Assembly: GCF_000379765.1 (NCBI RefSeq)
Contig: NZ_KB903431.1
Location: 697,788 to 761,787 of the forward strand
Direction: 5' to 3'
Length of the DNA stretch: 64,000 bases
Source of the DNA: Flexithrix dorotheae DSM 6795
GTDB lineage: Bacteria; Bacteroidota; Bacteroidia; Cytophagales; Flammeovirgaceae
A program made the position numbers and the translations under genes. Shown here piece by piece: positions 1 through 8,636 of this stretch (the first letter of the stretch is position 1; each line of letters opens with the position of its first letter). The notes under the pieces were generated by a model. The model saw only the letters and a program-made list of their open reading frames with translations. It was not told where the DNA came from and made no database searches.

Positions 1-113
1 TTTCCCTTGATCAGGAAGGAAATGTGGCCATGCCATTTAATACCGCAGGAATGTACAGAGGTTTTATCAAGGCCGGTGGGAAAAAGGCAGTTTTTATTTA
101 TAAGGATGAATAA
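1..113 (+). CDS. Isoaspartyl peptidase/L-asparaginase, C-terminal fragment
   Basis: Only the last 36 codons are inside the window, read in the frame starting at base 3 and ending in TAA at 111-113. The visible tail contains NVAMPFNTAGMYRGFIK and ends KDE. That ending is characteristic of the plant-type (Ntn-hydrolase) isoaspartyl peptidase/asparaginase family, which removes isoaspartyl residues from peptides and hydrolyses asparagine. The catalytic Thr and the start lie upstream of the window. The call rests on this short conserved tail alone, so the family is likely but substrate preference cannot be judged. Confidence 0.7.
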   Translation, partial: SLDQEGNVAMPFNTAGMYRGFIKAGGKKAVFIYKDE

Positions 114-162
114 TCATCATAACCATTTAAGTGGATATACGTTAGAAGAATTTTAAATTCCT

Positions 163-193
163 TTTGTCTGGTTATTAGGACTTTTTAAATTTG
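163..193 (+). promoter_or_regulatory. Bacteroidetes-type promoter (TTTG-N19-TAnnTTTG)
   Basis: TTTG at 163-166 is followed by 19 bases and then TAAATTTG at 186-193. This matches the known Bacteroidetes sigma-A consensus (-33 TTTG, -7 TAnnTTTG) at the expected spacing. It would start transcription near base 200, about 55 bases before the glucosaminidase gene. It is the cleanest two-box promoter I found in the window. Confidence 0.6.
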
Positions 194-256
194 AAATTGG
201 AATTTTGGCAGTTCTCTTGCTGTATTTATTTTTTTCCACTTAAAAATTAGACCAAA

Positions 257-1180
257 TTGAAAACAATCCTATTTACCTTAAGTTTATTGCTTTTGAACTT
301 CCAGCTCCTTTTTGCACAAAAGGATGGAAACTTTTCTCCACACGAATATATCAGCTCCTATAAAAATGCTGCTATTGAGAATATGCACAAAAAAGGTGTA
401 CCTGCAAGTATTACACTTGCACAGGGTATGCTGGAGTCTGGTAATGGCAATAGCCAGCTTGCCAGAAAGGCAAATAATCATTTTGGAATCAAATGTCATG
501 ACTGGCGGGGAAAGTCAGTCAGAATGGACGATGATCGAAAAAATGAATGTTTCCGAAAGTACAATTCTGTATTGGATTCTTATGCCGATCATGCTGATTT
601 CCTAAGTTCTCGTTCAAGATATGAATTTTTATTTAGCCTTTCCCTTACAGATTATAAGGGTTGGGCAAAAGGATTAAAAAAAGCAGGTTATGCCACCAGT
701 CCGACCTATTCTAAAAAATTGATTGATATTATTGAAAAATATAATTTAAATCAGTTTGATAAAGCCGGGCCTGTAAAATATAAAGGAAAAGTTGCTGCCG
801 GAGCAGGTTTAATCTCAGTTTCAAGGGTTTCAGATATCCAAATCTTTAATAAAAGAAAAACAATTATTGTTGCCGAAAATGAAACTAAAAATGATTTAGC
901 ACTTTCACTTGGAATTAAAGTAAAACAAATTGAAAAATATAATGAAATTGGTCCCGGAGATGAGATAAGAGGAGGCCAGCTAATCTATCTGCAGAAAAAA
1001 AGAACAAAAGCAGCTAAAGGAATGGACTATCATTATGTAGAACAGGGAGAGTCCTTATATCAGATTTCTCAAAAATACGGTATTCAATTAGAGGCTCTTT
1101 ATAAGAAAAATAATATGTGGTATGGATCGGTGATTCAACCAGGTGATAAGATTTATCTCCGAAAAAATAAACCATTATAA
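257..1180 (+). CDS. Secreted N-acetylglucosaminidase with LysM repeats
   Basis: A 307-residue exported peptidoglycan hydrolase. Residues 1-20 form a signal peptide ending LLFAQ. Residues about 30-165 are a glucosaminidase (FlgJ/LytG-like) domain with the signature AQGMLESGNG, whose Glu is the expected catalytic acid, and NNHFGIKC. Two LysM modules follow, a weaker one at about 203-246 and a clear one at about 258-302 (HYVEQGESLYQISQKYG), for binding glycan. The only suitable start is TTG at 257, directly before the signal peptide. A consensus promoter lies at 163-193 and a strong terminator follows at 1201, so the gene is probably monocistronic. It probably acts in cell-wall turnover or cell separation in the periplasm. 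Confidence 0.85.
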   Translation: MKTILFTLSLLLLNFQLLFAQKDGNFSPHEYISSYKNAAIENMHKKGVPASITLAQGMLESGNGNSQLARKANNHFGIKCHDWRGKSVRMDDDRKNECFRKYNSVLDSYADHADFLSSRSRYEFLFSLSLTDYKGWAKGLKKAGYATSPTYSKKLIDIIEKYNLNQFDKAGPVKYKGKVAAGAGLISVSRVSDIQIFNKRKTIIVAENETKNDLALSLGIKVKQIEKYNEIGPGDEIRGGQLIYLQKKRTKAAKGMDYHYVEQGESLYQISQKYGIQLEALYKKNNMWYGSVIQPGDKIYLRKNKPL

Positions 1181-1200
1181 TTTTCTAAACTTATTGAACC

Positions 1201-1228
1201 AAAAGCCTGTCGAATGACAGGCTTTTTT
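1201..1228 (+). terminator. Rho-independent terminator after the glucosaminidase gene
   Basis: An 11-bp perfect stem (AAAAGCCTGTC paired with GACAGGCTTTT) with a GAAT loop runs into a T6 tract, 20 bases after the stop codon. Confidence 0.85.
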
Positions 1229-1360
1229 ATTAATTTCAGTTTACCGTTTAGTTGAAAAGCCGCTTTTAAAAGGGCAAATGGTTTTTTTTTCAAAATACTT
1301 TAAATATTCGTCCTTAAGTAAAATGGTGGATTTCCATCTTTAAGCTTAATCCTAATTTTT

Positions 1361-2002
1361 ATGAATAAAACAGTCGATAATTATTTGATAGAGGGCTGTG
1401 GGCGATGTGCTCTGGGGGGAACTCCTGATTGTAAAGTTCAACGCTGGATTCCTGAATTGGAATTCCTTAGAAAATTAGTGCTTGATTGTGGACTAATAGA
1501 AGAATGCAAGTGGGGCGTACCATGTTATACTTTCCAGAAAACCAATGTATTGATAATAAGTGCCTTTAAGGAATATTGCTCCCTGAGTTTTTTCAAAGGA
1601 GCTTTATTGAATAATTCAAATAAAATTTTAGAAAAACCTGGTGAAAATTCTCAGGCGGCCCGTTTGATAAAGTTTAAAAGTTTGGAGGAAATCTTAAGGA
1701 ATGAGCCTGAAATAAAGGCCTGTATTTTTGAAGCCATTGAAGTAGAAAAATCAGGCTTGAAAATTTCATTTAAAAAGAATCCTGAGCCTGTTCCATATGA
1801 ATTGGAGGAGAAGTTTAATAACGATCCCATATTAAAAACTGCCTTTGAAAGCCTTACGTCAGGGCGGCAAAGAGGTTATATTATTTATTTTTCTGCGCCC
1901 AAACAGTCAAAAACCAGGAATTCAAGAATTGAAAAAAGTATAGAAAAGATCTTAAATGGAGAAGGACTCCATGATAAGTATAGTGGCCAAAAAAGAGGTT
2001 AG
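1361..2002 (+). CDS. DUF1801 / YdeI (OmdA) family protein
   Basis: A 213-residue cytoplasmic protein with no signal peptide. The N-terminal half (about 20-125) matches DUF1801, seen in CKWGVPCYTFQKTNVLIISAF and the following SFFKGALL. The C-terminal part (about 140-200) is the bacteriocin-protection YdeI/OmpD-associated motif, with ELEEKFNNDP, AFESLTSGRQRGYIIYFS and a basic RIEKSIEKIL helix. The two domains are often joined in Bacteroidota; the biochemical role is not established. The N-terminus has an unusual Cys-rich stretch (GCGRCALGGTPDCK). The start is ATG at 1361. It stands alone, with no terminator recognised. Confidence 0.75.
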   Translation: MNKTVDNYLIEGCGRCALGGTPDCKVQRWIPELEFLRKLVLDCGLIEECKWGVPCYTFQKTNVLIISAFKEYCSLSFFKGALLNNSNKILEKPGENSQAARLIKFKSLEEILRNEPEIKACIFEAIEVEKSGLKISFKKNPEPVPYELEEKFNNDPILKTAFESLTSGRQRGYIIYFSAPKQSKTRNSRIEKSIEKILNGEGLHDKYSGQKRG

Positions 2003-2159
2003 GCCGATGGATAAAAAAGATGTTTGGATTCATAAATATTTAGAGATTTATCTTTTCTGGCTTATCTAATATTTATCAGGATAGAAAGAATTTTAGCCTT
2101 TTAGAAATTAATTGCGATAGAAAATTTTTTCCTCTGTTTATTCTACTCAATTGAATTAT

Positions 2160-2167
2160 TATATTTG
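2160..2167 (+). promoter_or_regulatory. -7 promoter box for pyrR, nearly leaderless
   Basis: TATATTTG matches the Bacteroidetes -7 consensus TAnnTTTG, with TTTA at 2137-2140 in place of the -33 TTTG at 19-base spacing. The box ends five bases before the pyrR ATG at 2172, so the transcript would start at or just inside the start codon. This argues against the upstream TTG at 2151 as the start. Confidence 0.5.
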
Positions 2168-2171
2168 CCCC

Positions 2172-2717
2172 ATGGCAAAACTCCGACTTCTTAATGGAAA
2201 ATTAATCGATATTATCATAAGTAGATTAAGTAAACAGTTAATCGAAAATCATGGTGAATTTTCCGATTCAGTTATTCTTGGATTACAACCCAAAGGAATT
2301 TTTTTAGCAGAAAGGATTAAATCCAGGCTTTTGGAATTATCCGGGGTAGAATTGCCGATTGGCTATATTGATACCACTTTTTACAGGGATGATTTCAGAC
2401 GAAGAGATTCTCCTCTTACGCCCAATTCTACCAATGTACCTTTTATTATTGAGGAAAAAAAGGTGATTTTAATTGATGATGTGCTTTACACCGGACGGTC
2501 AGTAAGGGCAGCCATAAGTGCCATGCTTGCTTTTGGGAGACCAAGCAAAGTGGAACTGCTAACCCTTATAGACAGGAAGTATAGCAGAGATTTACCCATA
2601 GAAGCTAATTATGTTGGAAAAACAGTAAATACGATACAATCCCAACGGGTAATTGTAGAATTAGTTGAACAGGGTTTTGAAGAAGATAATATCTGGTTGG
2701 TAAATCAGGTGAAGTAA
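2172..2717 (+). CDS. pyrR: PyrR-like bifunctional regulator/uracil phosphoribosyltransferase
   Basis: A 181-residue type I phosphoribosyltransferase. The PRPP-binding signature VILIDDVLYTGRSVRAA lies near residues 97-113, and GLQPKGIFLAERI and GYIDTTFYRDD are typical PyrR motifs. In Gram-positive bacteria PyrR binds pyr mRNA and also has uracil phosphoribosyltransferase activity. No PyrR-type attenuator was recognised here, so an enzymatic role is at least as likely. I chose ATG 2172 over TTG 2151 because the upstream codons overlap the promoter box. pyrB follows 53 bases downstream on the same strand, consistent with a pyrimidine operon. Confidence 0.88.
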   Translation: MAKLRLLNGKLIDIIISRLSKQLIENHGEFSDSVILGLQPKGIFLAERIKSRLLELSGVELPIGYIDTTFYRDDFRRRDSPLTPNSTNVPFIIEEKKVILIDDVLYTGRSVRAAISAMLAFGRPSKVELLTLIDRKYSRDLPIEANYVGKTVNTIQSQRVIVELVEQGFEEDNIWLVNQVK

Positions 2718-2770
2718 AAAAAAGCTTTTTGGTTTAAGGAAAATTATTTTAGAATTTAGTAAACACATTG

Positions 2771-3694
2771 ATGGCGGATTTAAGCGTAAAGCATCTCCTC
2801 GGGATCAAAAATTTAACCGAACAAGATTTACAAACAATTTTTGAAACAGCAGATCAATTTAAAGCTGTAATTAATAGATCAATTAAAAAGGTCCCTTCTC
2901 TGCGAGATATTACCATTGCCAATGTTTTTTTTGAAAATTCCACTCGAACTAGGCTCTCTTTTGAATTGGCTGAGAAGCGGCTTTCTGCAGATGTAATCAA
3001 TTTCTCTTCGGCATCAAGTTCGGTGAAAAAAGGAGAGACCCTCCTCGATACTGTCAAAAACATTCTGTCCATGAAAGTGGATATGGTAGTCATGAGGCAT
3101 TCCAGTCCGGGCGCACCCCATTTTTTAGCCAAACATATAGATGCCAATATTGTAAATGCTGGTGACGGAACTCATGAGCATCCAACTCAGGCTCTATTGG
3201 ATACTTACTCCATAAGAGAAAAACACGGTGAAGTAGGAGGGAAGAAGGTTGTTATTATTGGAGATATTTCCCATTCCAGAGTAGCTCTTTCAAATATTTT
3301 TGCTTTACAAAAGCTTGGTGCAGAAGTCATGATTTGTGGTCCGGTTACACTCCTGCCTAAATACATTTCAGACTTGGGTGTAAAAGTAGAATTGGACGTA
3401 AGGAAGGCATTAGAATGGTGTGATGTGGCGAATATTCTGAGGATTCAGTTGGAACGCCAAAAGACTAAAAACTTTCCATCCTTAAGAGAGTATTCCCTTT
3501 ATTATGGAGTAAACAAGAAAATGTTGAATGCTCTGGATAAAGAAATTACCATAATGCATCCCGGCCCAATAAACCGGGGAATAGAAATTACTTCCGATGT
3601 GGCCGACTCTGAGCATTCCATTATTCTTGATCAGGTGGAAAATGGTGTGGCTATTAGAATGGCAGTCCTTTTTCTATTGGCTCAAAAAAGATAA
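2771..3694 (+). CDS. pyrB: Aspartate carbamoyltransferase catalytic subunit
   Basis: A 307-residue enzyme joining carbamoyl phosphate and aspartate, the committed step of pyrimidine synthesis. Hallmarks are FFENSTRTRLSFE (carbamoyl-phosphate loop), SSVKKGETLLDT, HPTQALLDTYSI and the C-terminal MHPGPINRGIEI. Length is normal for the catalytic chain. No pyrI regulatory subunit is adjacent. ATG at 2771 is preferred over a TTG three bases earlier. It sits 53 bases after pyrR, probably in one transcript. Confidence 0.95.
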   Translation: MADLSVKHLLGIKNLTEQDLQTIFETADQFKAVINRSIKKVPSLRDITIANVFFENSTRTRLSFELAEKRLSADVINFSSASSSVKKGETLLDTVKNILSMKVDMVVMRHSSPGAPHFLAKHIDANIVNAGDGTHEHPTQALLDTYSIREKHGEVGGKKVVIIGDISHSRVALSNIFALQKLGAEVMICGPVTLLPKYISDLGVKVELDVRKALEWCDVANILRIQLERQKTKNFPSLREYSLYYGVNKKMLNALDKEITIMHPGPINRGIEITSDVADSEHSIILDQVENGVAIRMAVLFLLAQKR

Positions 3695-3712
3695 AAGAAT
3701 AAAACAACTATG

Positions 3713-4162
3713 TTATTTCGGGGATAAAGTGTATTCGTAGGTGGGAATAGTTTTATCAAGCTCCTCCGGTACAGTAAATGAAATGATCAGGATATTTTCA
3801 GACAATTCTAAAATAGTATTGGAAGCCGCTTCATTGCTTGTTTCATTATAAACGATGGCCGTTGTAGTCAATTTCCAGGTACCATCAGTTCCCTGAAAAG
3901 GAGCATCGGGCCTTGGAACAGAACCTTGCACTATTGAATAAGTGGAGGCTTTTCCTTCACTGTCTGAATTAAATGTGATTGAAAAATCAGAACCGCTAAA
4001 ATTAGGGTCTTCAAACCCGTTGATCTTCACTGATTGGATTCCCCACCTTTTGGAAATTTTCTGCGCATCAGTAAGATTTGGATTGGGGTCTTCTTTGCAG
4101 GAAAATAGCGATACAGCAATCTGTATAAATAGAATTAAATTATACCTTTTCAATAGATTCAT
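3713..4162 (-). CDS. Small lipoprotein, lipocalin-like
   Basis: A 149-residue lipoprotein. A hydrophobic signal ends in a lipobox (VSLFSC), giving a lipidated Cys near residue 22, followed by KEDPNPN. The remainder is beta-rich, with ITFNSDSEGKASTYSI, GTWKLTTTAIVYN and ILIISFTVPEE, and resembles the lipocalin-like lipoproteins common in Bacteroidota. No catalytic motif is seen and the function is unknown. It converges on pyrB, whose stop is 18 bases away. Confidence 0.65.
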   Translation of the reverse strand: MNLLKRYNLILFIQIAVSLFSCKEDPNPNLTDAQKISKRWGIQSVKINGFEDPNFSGSDFSITFNSDSEGKASTYSIVQGSVPRPDAPFQGTDGTWKLTTTAIVYNETSNEAASNTILELSENILIISFTVPEELDKTIPTYEYTLSPK

Positions 4163-4234
4163 AAATGTAGTTGATTAAAAGTGAGGTAAAACCTAAAAAA
4201 CTGCCTATGAAAGATACGTAATTTCCCCGGTGTT

Positions 4235-4852
4235 TTACCTGTTTTTAAAATCCATAATATTTAAAACCTGATCACAAAAATCATATTCAATTTTCTGGTT
4301 TGAACAAATGATAATTGTCTTTTCAGGGTAGTTCTTTTTAATAATGTCCAGGTACCAATTGGTATTTATCTGGTCAAAATTTGATGTGGGTTCATCCAGC
4401 AAAACAAGGTTGTTTTGGGTAAAAATCGCTAAACCAAGTTTCAATTTTTGTTTCATTCCAGATGAAAAATTTTTCACGATTTTATCCTCAAAACCCTGGA
4501 AACCAGTTTTGGTTATAAACTCATTTTTTCCAATTTCCAAAGGTTTAAATTTTAGATAAAAATCTAAAAGCTCCGAAAGGCTAAATTCTTCTACTAACTC
4601 AGTATAAGGGCCTGCATACGATAGCAGCTTATAAATATGATCCCCAGATACATTTTTACCATTTACAGAATAGGTGATATTTCCGGATGACGGATGGTCT
4701 ATTCCGGCAATAATTCTCAAAAGGGTTGTTTTCCCACTTCCATTATTTCCTGTAATAGCGTATTTCTTTCCTTGATTAAATTTAAAGTCAAGATTATTGA
4801 ATATCCAGTCTCTTGCAAATTTTTTGTTTAAAGAAGCTAATTGAATATCCAT
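4235..4852 (-). CDS. ABC transporter ATP-binding protein
   Basis: A 205-residue single nucleotide-binding domain. Walker A is GNNGSGKTT (near residue 36), the signature is NFSSGMKQKLKLG, and Walker B is LVLLDEPTSNFD. It is short, like CcmA-type ATPases, and has no membrane domain. No permease gene is adjacent. It is the last gene of the lipid A block in the same direction, but a 172-bp repeat element now separates it from lpxA, so co-transcription may be changed. A role in envelope transport is inferred only from context. Confidence 0.85.
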   Translation of the reverse strand: MDIQLASLNKKFARDWIFNNLDFKFNQGKKYAITGNNGSGKTTLLRIIAGIDHPSSGNITYSVNGKNVSGDHIYKLLSYAGPYTELVEEFSLSELLDFYLKFKPLEIGKNEFITKTGFQGFEDKIVKNFSSGMKQKLKLGLAIFTQNNLVLLDEPTSNFDQINTNWYLDIIKKNYPEKTIIICSNQKIEYDFCDQVLNIMDFKNR

Positions 4853-4969
4853 TTACATAAAAATATTAGGAATGATACTAGTGCGATTAGCGCGAAATCC
4901 ACCTGTAAATTAATGGCTTTAATCATCTGATTTCCGGAACTAATTCACCATATGAATTTAGCTGCTGTG

Positions 4970-5141
4970 GCACTAGTGTCAAGTCAACCTTAAACTTACG
5001 GTAATCCGAGAGTATTTTGCGGAATCTCTTCGTTGCAAAAAGACTCGCATAGCTATGGCTATCCTCGTTTTTTACGCCTCGACCTACCACAAAATCCTTA
5101 CTCGCCTTACTCATAATGTAAGGCTTGACATGACACTAGTG
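4970..5141. repeat. MITE-like element with 22-23 bp terminal inverted repeats
   Basis: The left end (4970-4991) and the reverse complement of the right end (5119-5141) both start CACTAGTGTCA and then read GTCAA and CTTA, differing by one mismatch and one indel. The 8-bp terminus CACTAGTG is itself a palindrome. The 172-bp body has further small hairpins (GCCTTAC/GTAAGGC near 5105-5124 and a CATAGCTATG palindrome near 5049) and looks more G+C-rich than its flanks. It codes for no transposase. It lies between lpxA and the ABC ATPase gene, and the last lpxA codon and its TAG stop (5136-5141) fall inside the right terminus. No target duplication is obvious. Confidence 0.7.
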
Positions 5142-5912
5142 GTAACCTTTAATGATACCTCTTTCGGAACTAGTGATGAAGTCAAGTATTATATTTTTTT
5201 CATCCGATTCGGGAAGTTCCTCTTTTATGGTTTTTAAAGCATTCGCCTTATTATTGCCTTTTAGAAAAAACTGTCGGTAGATCTCCTGAATTTCCCCTAT
5301 TTTATCCTGAGAGAACCCACTTCTTTGTAATCCAATAGAATTAATTCCACTATAAATCAGGGGCTCCCTTGCAGCCGTTATATATGGCGGAACATCTTTC
5401 CTTACCAATGATCCTCCTCCAATCATAGTGTGTGGGCCAATTTTCACAAATTGATGCACTGCAGTAGTTCCACCCAAGCGTGCATGATCCTGAATTTCTA
5501 CATGACCGGCTACCTGAACTGAATTAGCAAGAATACAATAATCGCCTAAAATACAATCGTGGGCAATATGCACATAAGCCATTAAAAGGCAATGAGAACC
5601 AATTTGTGTTTTATTCTTATCGGAAGTTCCTTTATTAATGGTTACACATTCCCTGATAACGGTGTTGTCTCCAATAAAGGTCTGGGTTTTTTCTCCCTTA
5701 TATTTAAGGTCTTGAGGTTTGCCAGAAATTACTGCTCCAGGATGAATTTCACAATTTTTTCCAATCCGGCTGCCCTCCATTATTGAAACATTTGGCCCGA
5801 TCCAGGTTCCTTCCCCAATCTCCACATCTTTTTCAATCGTTGTAAAAGCGCCAACTACTACATTTTCCCCAATTTTTGCCTCCGGATGAATATTTGTATA
5901 GGAATGAATCAT
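5136..5912 (-). CDS. lpxA: Acyl-ACP--UDP-N-acetylglucosamine O-acyltransferase
   Basis: A 258-residue LpxA catalysing the first step of lipid A synthesis. The N-terminal two thirds is a left-handed beta-helix of hexapeptide repeats (ANIGENVVVGAFTTIEKDVE-like). The catalytic-His region is seen in LLMAYVHIAHDC, and GGGSLVRKDVPPYITA is a typical family segment. The C-terminal helices end SERGIIKGYH. The last His and the stop codon lie in the inverted repeat of the adjacent mobile-looking element, yet length and C-terminus look normal. It is 103 bases after lpxC/fabZ in the same operon. Confidence 0.95.
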   Translation of the reverse strand: MIHSYTNIHPEAKIGENVVVGAFTTIEKDVEIGEGTWIGPNVSIMEGSRIGKNCEIHPGAVISGKPQDLKYKGEKTQTFIGDNTVIRECVTINKGTSDKNKTQIGSHCLLMAYVHIAHDCILGDYCILANSVQVAGHVEIQDHARLGGTTAVHQFVKIGPHTMIGGGSLVRKDVPPYITAAREPLIYSGINSIGLQRSGFSQDKIGEIQEIYRQFFLKGNNKANALKTIKEELPESDEKNIILDFITSSERGIIKGYH

Positions 5913-6015
5913 TATCTTTTTATCTTGAAAGCAGTAATTTTTTTAGAGTAAGTCATCTTTAGATTCGTTTATAAACATATAAAAAATGCCATTAAACCTT
6001 ATCCAAATTTATTAA

Positions 6016-7413
6016 TTATATATCTTTCTTCACTAAACAGGCAGAAACGTTTGCTTCACAAGCCAGTTTTCCTGCTACGTAGGCCTGTCCTTTCATTTTG
6101 GCAATCCCTCTTCTAATTGGTGCCAGCAATTCACATCTTATAATAAGAGAATCTCCAGGAACTACCATCTTTTTAAATCTACAACCATCGATTCCTACGA
6201 AATATGTCCAGTATTGTTCAGGATTATCTACAGTATTTAATAGCAGGACTCCTCCGGTTTGGGCCATAGCTTCTATTTGTAACACACCCGGCATTACAGG
6301 GTTTCCAGGAAAATGGCCCTGAAAAAATTGCTCATTAATTGTTACATTTTTCACCCCGGTCACAGAATGTTCATCCAGTTGAATAATTTTATCTATTAGC
6401 CTAAAAGGATAACCATGAGGAAGTACCTGAGAGATTTGGTTAATATCCAGAACCGAAGGCATTTTAGGATCATATTCAGGAATATTCTCCGATTTGGAAT
6501 TCTTTTGCATCATCCTTTTTATCTTTTTAGCAAAAGCAACATTAGCCGCATGACCAGGTCTGGCTGCTAATATCTGTCCTTTAATGGGTCGTCCTGCCAA
6601 AGCTAAATCACCAACCAAATCCAGTAATTTATGTCTGGCTGGTTCATTATTATGTCTTAATTCTACATTATTCAGAATACCTTCCTCTTTAACCTCCACC
6701 TTAGGCAAATTGAAAAGATGCGCCAGTTCATCCAATTCTCCATCACTTACTACTCTGTCCACCACTACAATTGCGTTATGGAAATTTCCACCTTTAATCA
6801 GGTTGTTTTTCCTCAACATTTCCAGTTCATGTAAAAAACAAAACGTTCTTGAAGAAGCAATCTCTTTCGGAAACTGGCTGATATCATTCATAGAAGCATG
6901 CTGGCTTCCCAAAACAGGGGAATTGTAATCGACCATTACCGTAACTCTGTAATCGTTTAATGGCAGGGCAGCAATTTCCACCTGTCTATCACTTTCCTTA
7001 TAAAAAACACTCTCCGGTATTTCAAAGAAATTCCTCATCACATTCTGCTCTTCTAAACCTACTGACTCAATTGCCTCAATAAATTTAATTGAACTTCCGT
7101 CCATGATTGGAGGTTCCGGACCATCTATCTCGATTAATACATTGTCAATTTCCATCCCAACCAACGCAGCCAGGGTATGTTCCACGGTATTAATTCTTGC
7201 CCCAGATTCTTCAATTGTTGTACCTCTTGAGAGATCAACCACATTATCCACATCTGCATTTACAATCGGTTCTCCTTCCAGGTCTATCCTTTTGAATTTT
7301 ATTCCATGATTTGGCTTAGCAGGAACAAAAGTCATATTTGCAGGAACTCCAGTATGTAACCCTACTCCCGAAACTGTTACACTCTTTTTTAAAGTATGTT
7401 GCTTTGTCTTCAT
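6016..7413 (-). CDS. lpxC-fabZ: Bifunctional LpxC deacetylase / FabZ dehydratase
   Basis: A 465-residue fusion. Residues about 1-300 are LpxC, the zinc UDP-3-O-acyl-GlcNAc deacetylase. Motifs are SGVGLHTG, NTVEHTLAAL (metal-binding His) and PARHKLLDLVGDLALAGRPI. Residues about 315-465 are FabZ, the hot-dog 3-hydroxyacyl-ACP dehydratase, with LPHGYPFRLIDKI, GHFPGNPVMPGVLQIEAMAQ (cut to its catalytic core) and GCRFKK. The fusion is a known Bacteroidota trait that couples acyl supply with lipid A synthesis. I chose ATG at 7413 over a GTG 18 bases upstream. It lies between lpxD and lpxA. Confidence 0.95.
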   Translation of the reverse strand: MKTKQHTLKKSVTVSGVGLHTGVPANMTFVPAKPNHGIKFKRIDLEGEPIVNADVDNVVDLSRGTTIEESGARINTVEHTLAALVGMEIDNVLIEIDGPEPPIMDGSSIKFIEAIESVGLEEQNVMRNFFEIPESVFYKESDRQVEIAALPLNDYRVTVMVDYNSPVLGSQHASMNDISQFPKEIASSRTFCFLHELEMLRKNNLIKGGNFHNAIVVVDRVVSDGELDELAHLFNLPKVEVKEEGILNNVELRHNNEPARHKLLDLVGDLALAGRPIKGQILAARPGHAANVAFAKKIKRMMQKNSKSENIPEYDPKMPSVLDINQISQVLPHGYPFRLIDKIIQLDEHSVTGVKNVTINEQFFQGHFPGNPVMPGVLQIEAMAQTGGVLLLNTVDNPEQYWTYFVGIDGCRFKKMVVPGDSLIIRCELLAPIRRGIAKMKGQAYVAGKLACEANVSACLVKKDI

Positions 7414-7539
7414 TTCTAATTTGCTATTCACTTTTCACAAAAACCCAAAAAGTAGGATGATGCAATTTTTTAATATCTGAAAAAAATTAAAGTATCTGTT
7501 CAAAGGTGACAGAAAAAAATATTTATAACCTGAATAATC

Positions 7540-8574
7540 TTATTGATTATTTAAAAATTCTTTTTCCAATTTTTGAATCTTCCTTAATAATTCGGGAAGT
7601 TTTTTGTAGACCACAAAAATTCTTTTGAAATCTCTAATATCAATTGCCGGAGATCCCATTATAGTTTTTCCTTCTTCGGTGAAATTTCCTCTTACCCCTG
7701 AATTTCCGGCAATTTGAGTTTTATTTGGTATTTTACCATGTCCGGAAATTGCGACTTGTCCTCCAATCATACAGTTTTCCCCAATTTCAGTAGATCCAGC
7801 CACTCCGGTCATAGCAGCCATCACTGTATTTTTGCCAATCTTAACATTATGGGCAATTTGAATGAGGTTATCCAGTTTTACACCCGCTTCAATAATAGTT
7901 GATCCGGTTGTTGCACAATCAATAGTGGTATTTGCTCCGATATTTACATGATCTTGTAACACTACATTTCCCACTTGGGGAATATCTTTGTAAGTTCCAT
8001 CGGCCTGTGGCGCAAAACCAAAACCAGGACTTCCGATAACCGCTCCGGAATTGATCGTACAATAATTTCCAACTACTGAATTTTGAAGTATTTTCACCCC
8101 CGGATATAAAATTACATTATCCCCAATTTTAACATTATCTCCAATAAAAACCTGTGGGTAAATAATACAATTTTTACCTATGGAAACATTTTCGGAGATA
8201 TAGGCAAAAGCCCCCACATATATATCTTCTCCAATAGTTGTATTTCCATGAATAAAGGAGGGTTGTTCAATTCCCTTTTTGTTAAATGAGGTTAGTCTCT
8301 GGTATTCTTCAAGTAAGGTACTAAAAGCAGAATATGGATCTTCTACTACAATGAGAGTAGTTTTCAATTCTTTTTTAGGAACAAAAGATTTATTGACTAA
8401 AACCGCTGTTGCCTGGGTGTCATAAATGTATTTTTCGTATTGAGGATTGGCTAGAAATGAAATAGCTCCTGCTTCTCCCTCCTGTATTTTGGATACTTTA
8501 TTAATTTTATCTTCCTTAGAACCCTGTATTTCCCCTCCCAGTAATACGGCTATTTGCTTTACGGTAAATTCCAT
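7540..8574 (-). CDS. lpxD: UDP-3-O-acylglucosamine N-acyltransferase
   Basis: A 344-residue LpxD, adding the second acyl chain to lipid A precursors. The N-terminal uridine-binding domain (about 1-100) has the typical ISFLANPQYEKYI. It is followed by hexapeptide repeats (about 105-310) with GSPGFGFAP and LIQIAHNVKIG, where the His is the expected catalytic base. The C-terminal helix ends ELLRKIQKLEKEF. The gene is 126 bases before lpxC/fabZ and 62 bases after the HD gene, in one minus-strand run. Confidence 0.95.
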   Translation of the reverse strand: MEFTVKQIAVLLGGEIQGSKEDKINKVSKIQEGEAGAISFLANPQYEKYIYDTQATAVLVNKSFVPKKELKTTLIVVEDPYSAFSTLLEEYQRLTSFNKKGIEQPSFIHGNTTIGEDIYVGAFAYISENVSIGKNCIIYPQVFIGDNVKIGDNVILYPGVKILQNSVVGNYCTINSGAVIGSPGFGFAPQADGTYKDIPQVGNVVLQDHVNIGANTTIDCATTGSTIIEAGVKLDNLIQIAHNVKIGKNTVMAAMTGVAGSTEIGENCMIGGQVAISGHGKIPNKTQIAGNSGVRGNFTEEGKTIMGSPAIDIRDFKRIFVVYKKLPELLRKIQKLEKEFLNNQ

Positions 8575-8636
8575 TTATGATTGCCTCTCTGTTTTCCCTG
8601 AATTTTGTGCAAATTAACAAAAGGTTAACCTTTTAT

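Noticed and set aside
4923-5114. 63-codon minus-strand ORF inside and beside the inverted-repeat element
   Set aside because: It mostly lies within the repeat element, has no similarity-type motif, and its start and stop are outside any gene context; it is probably a chance ORF of the element.
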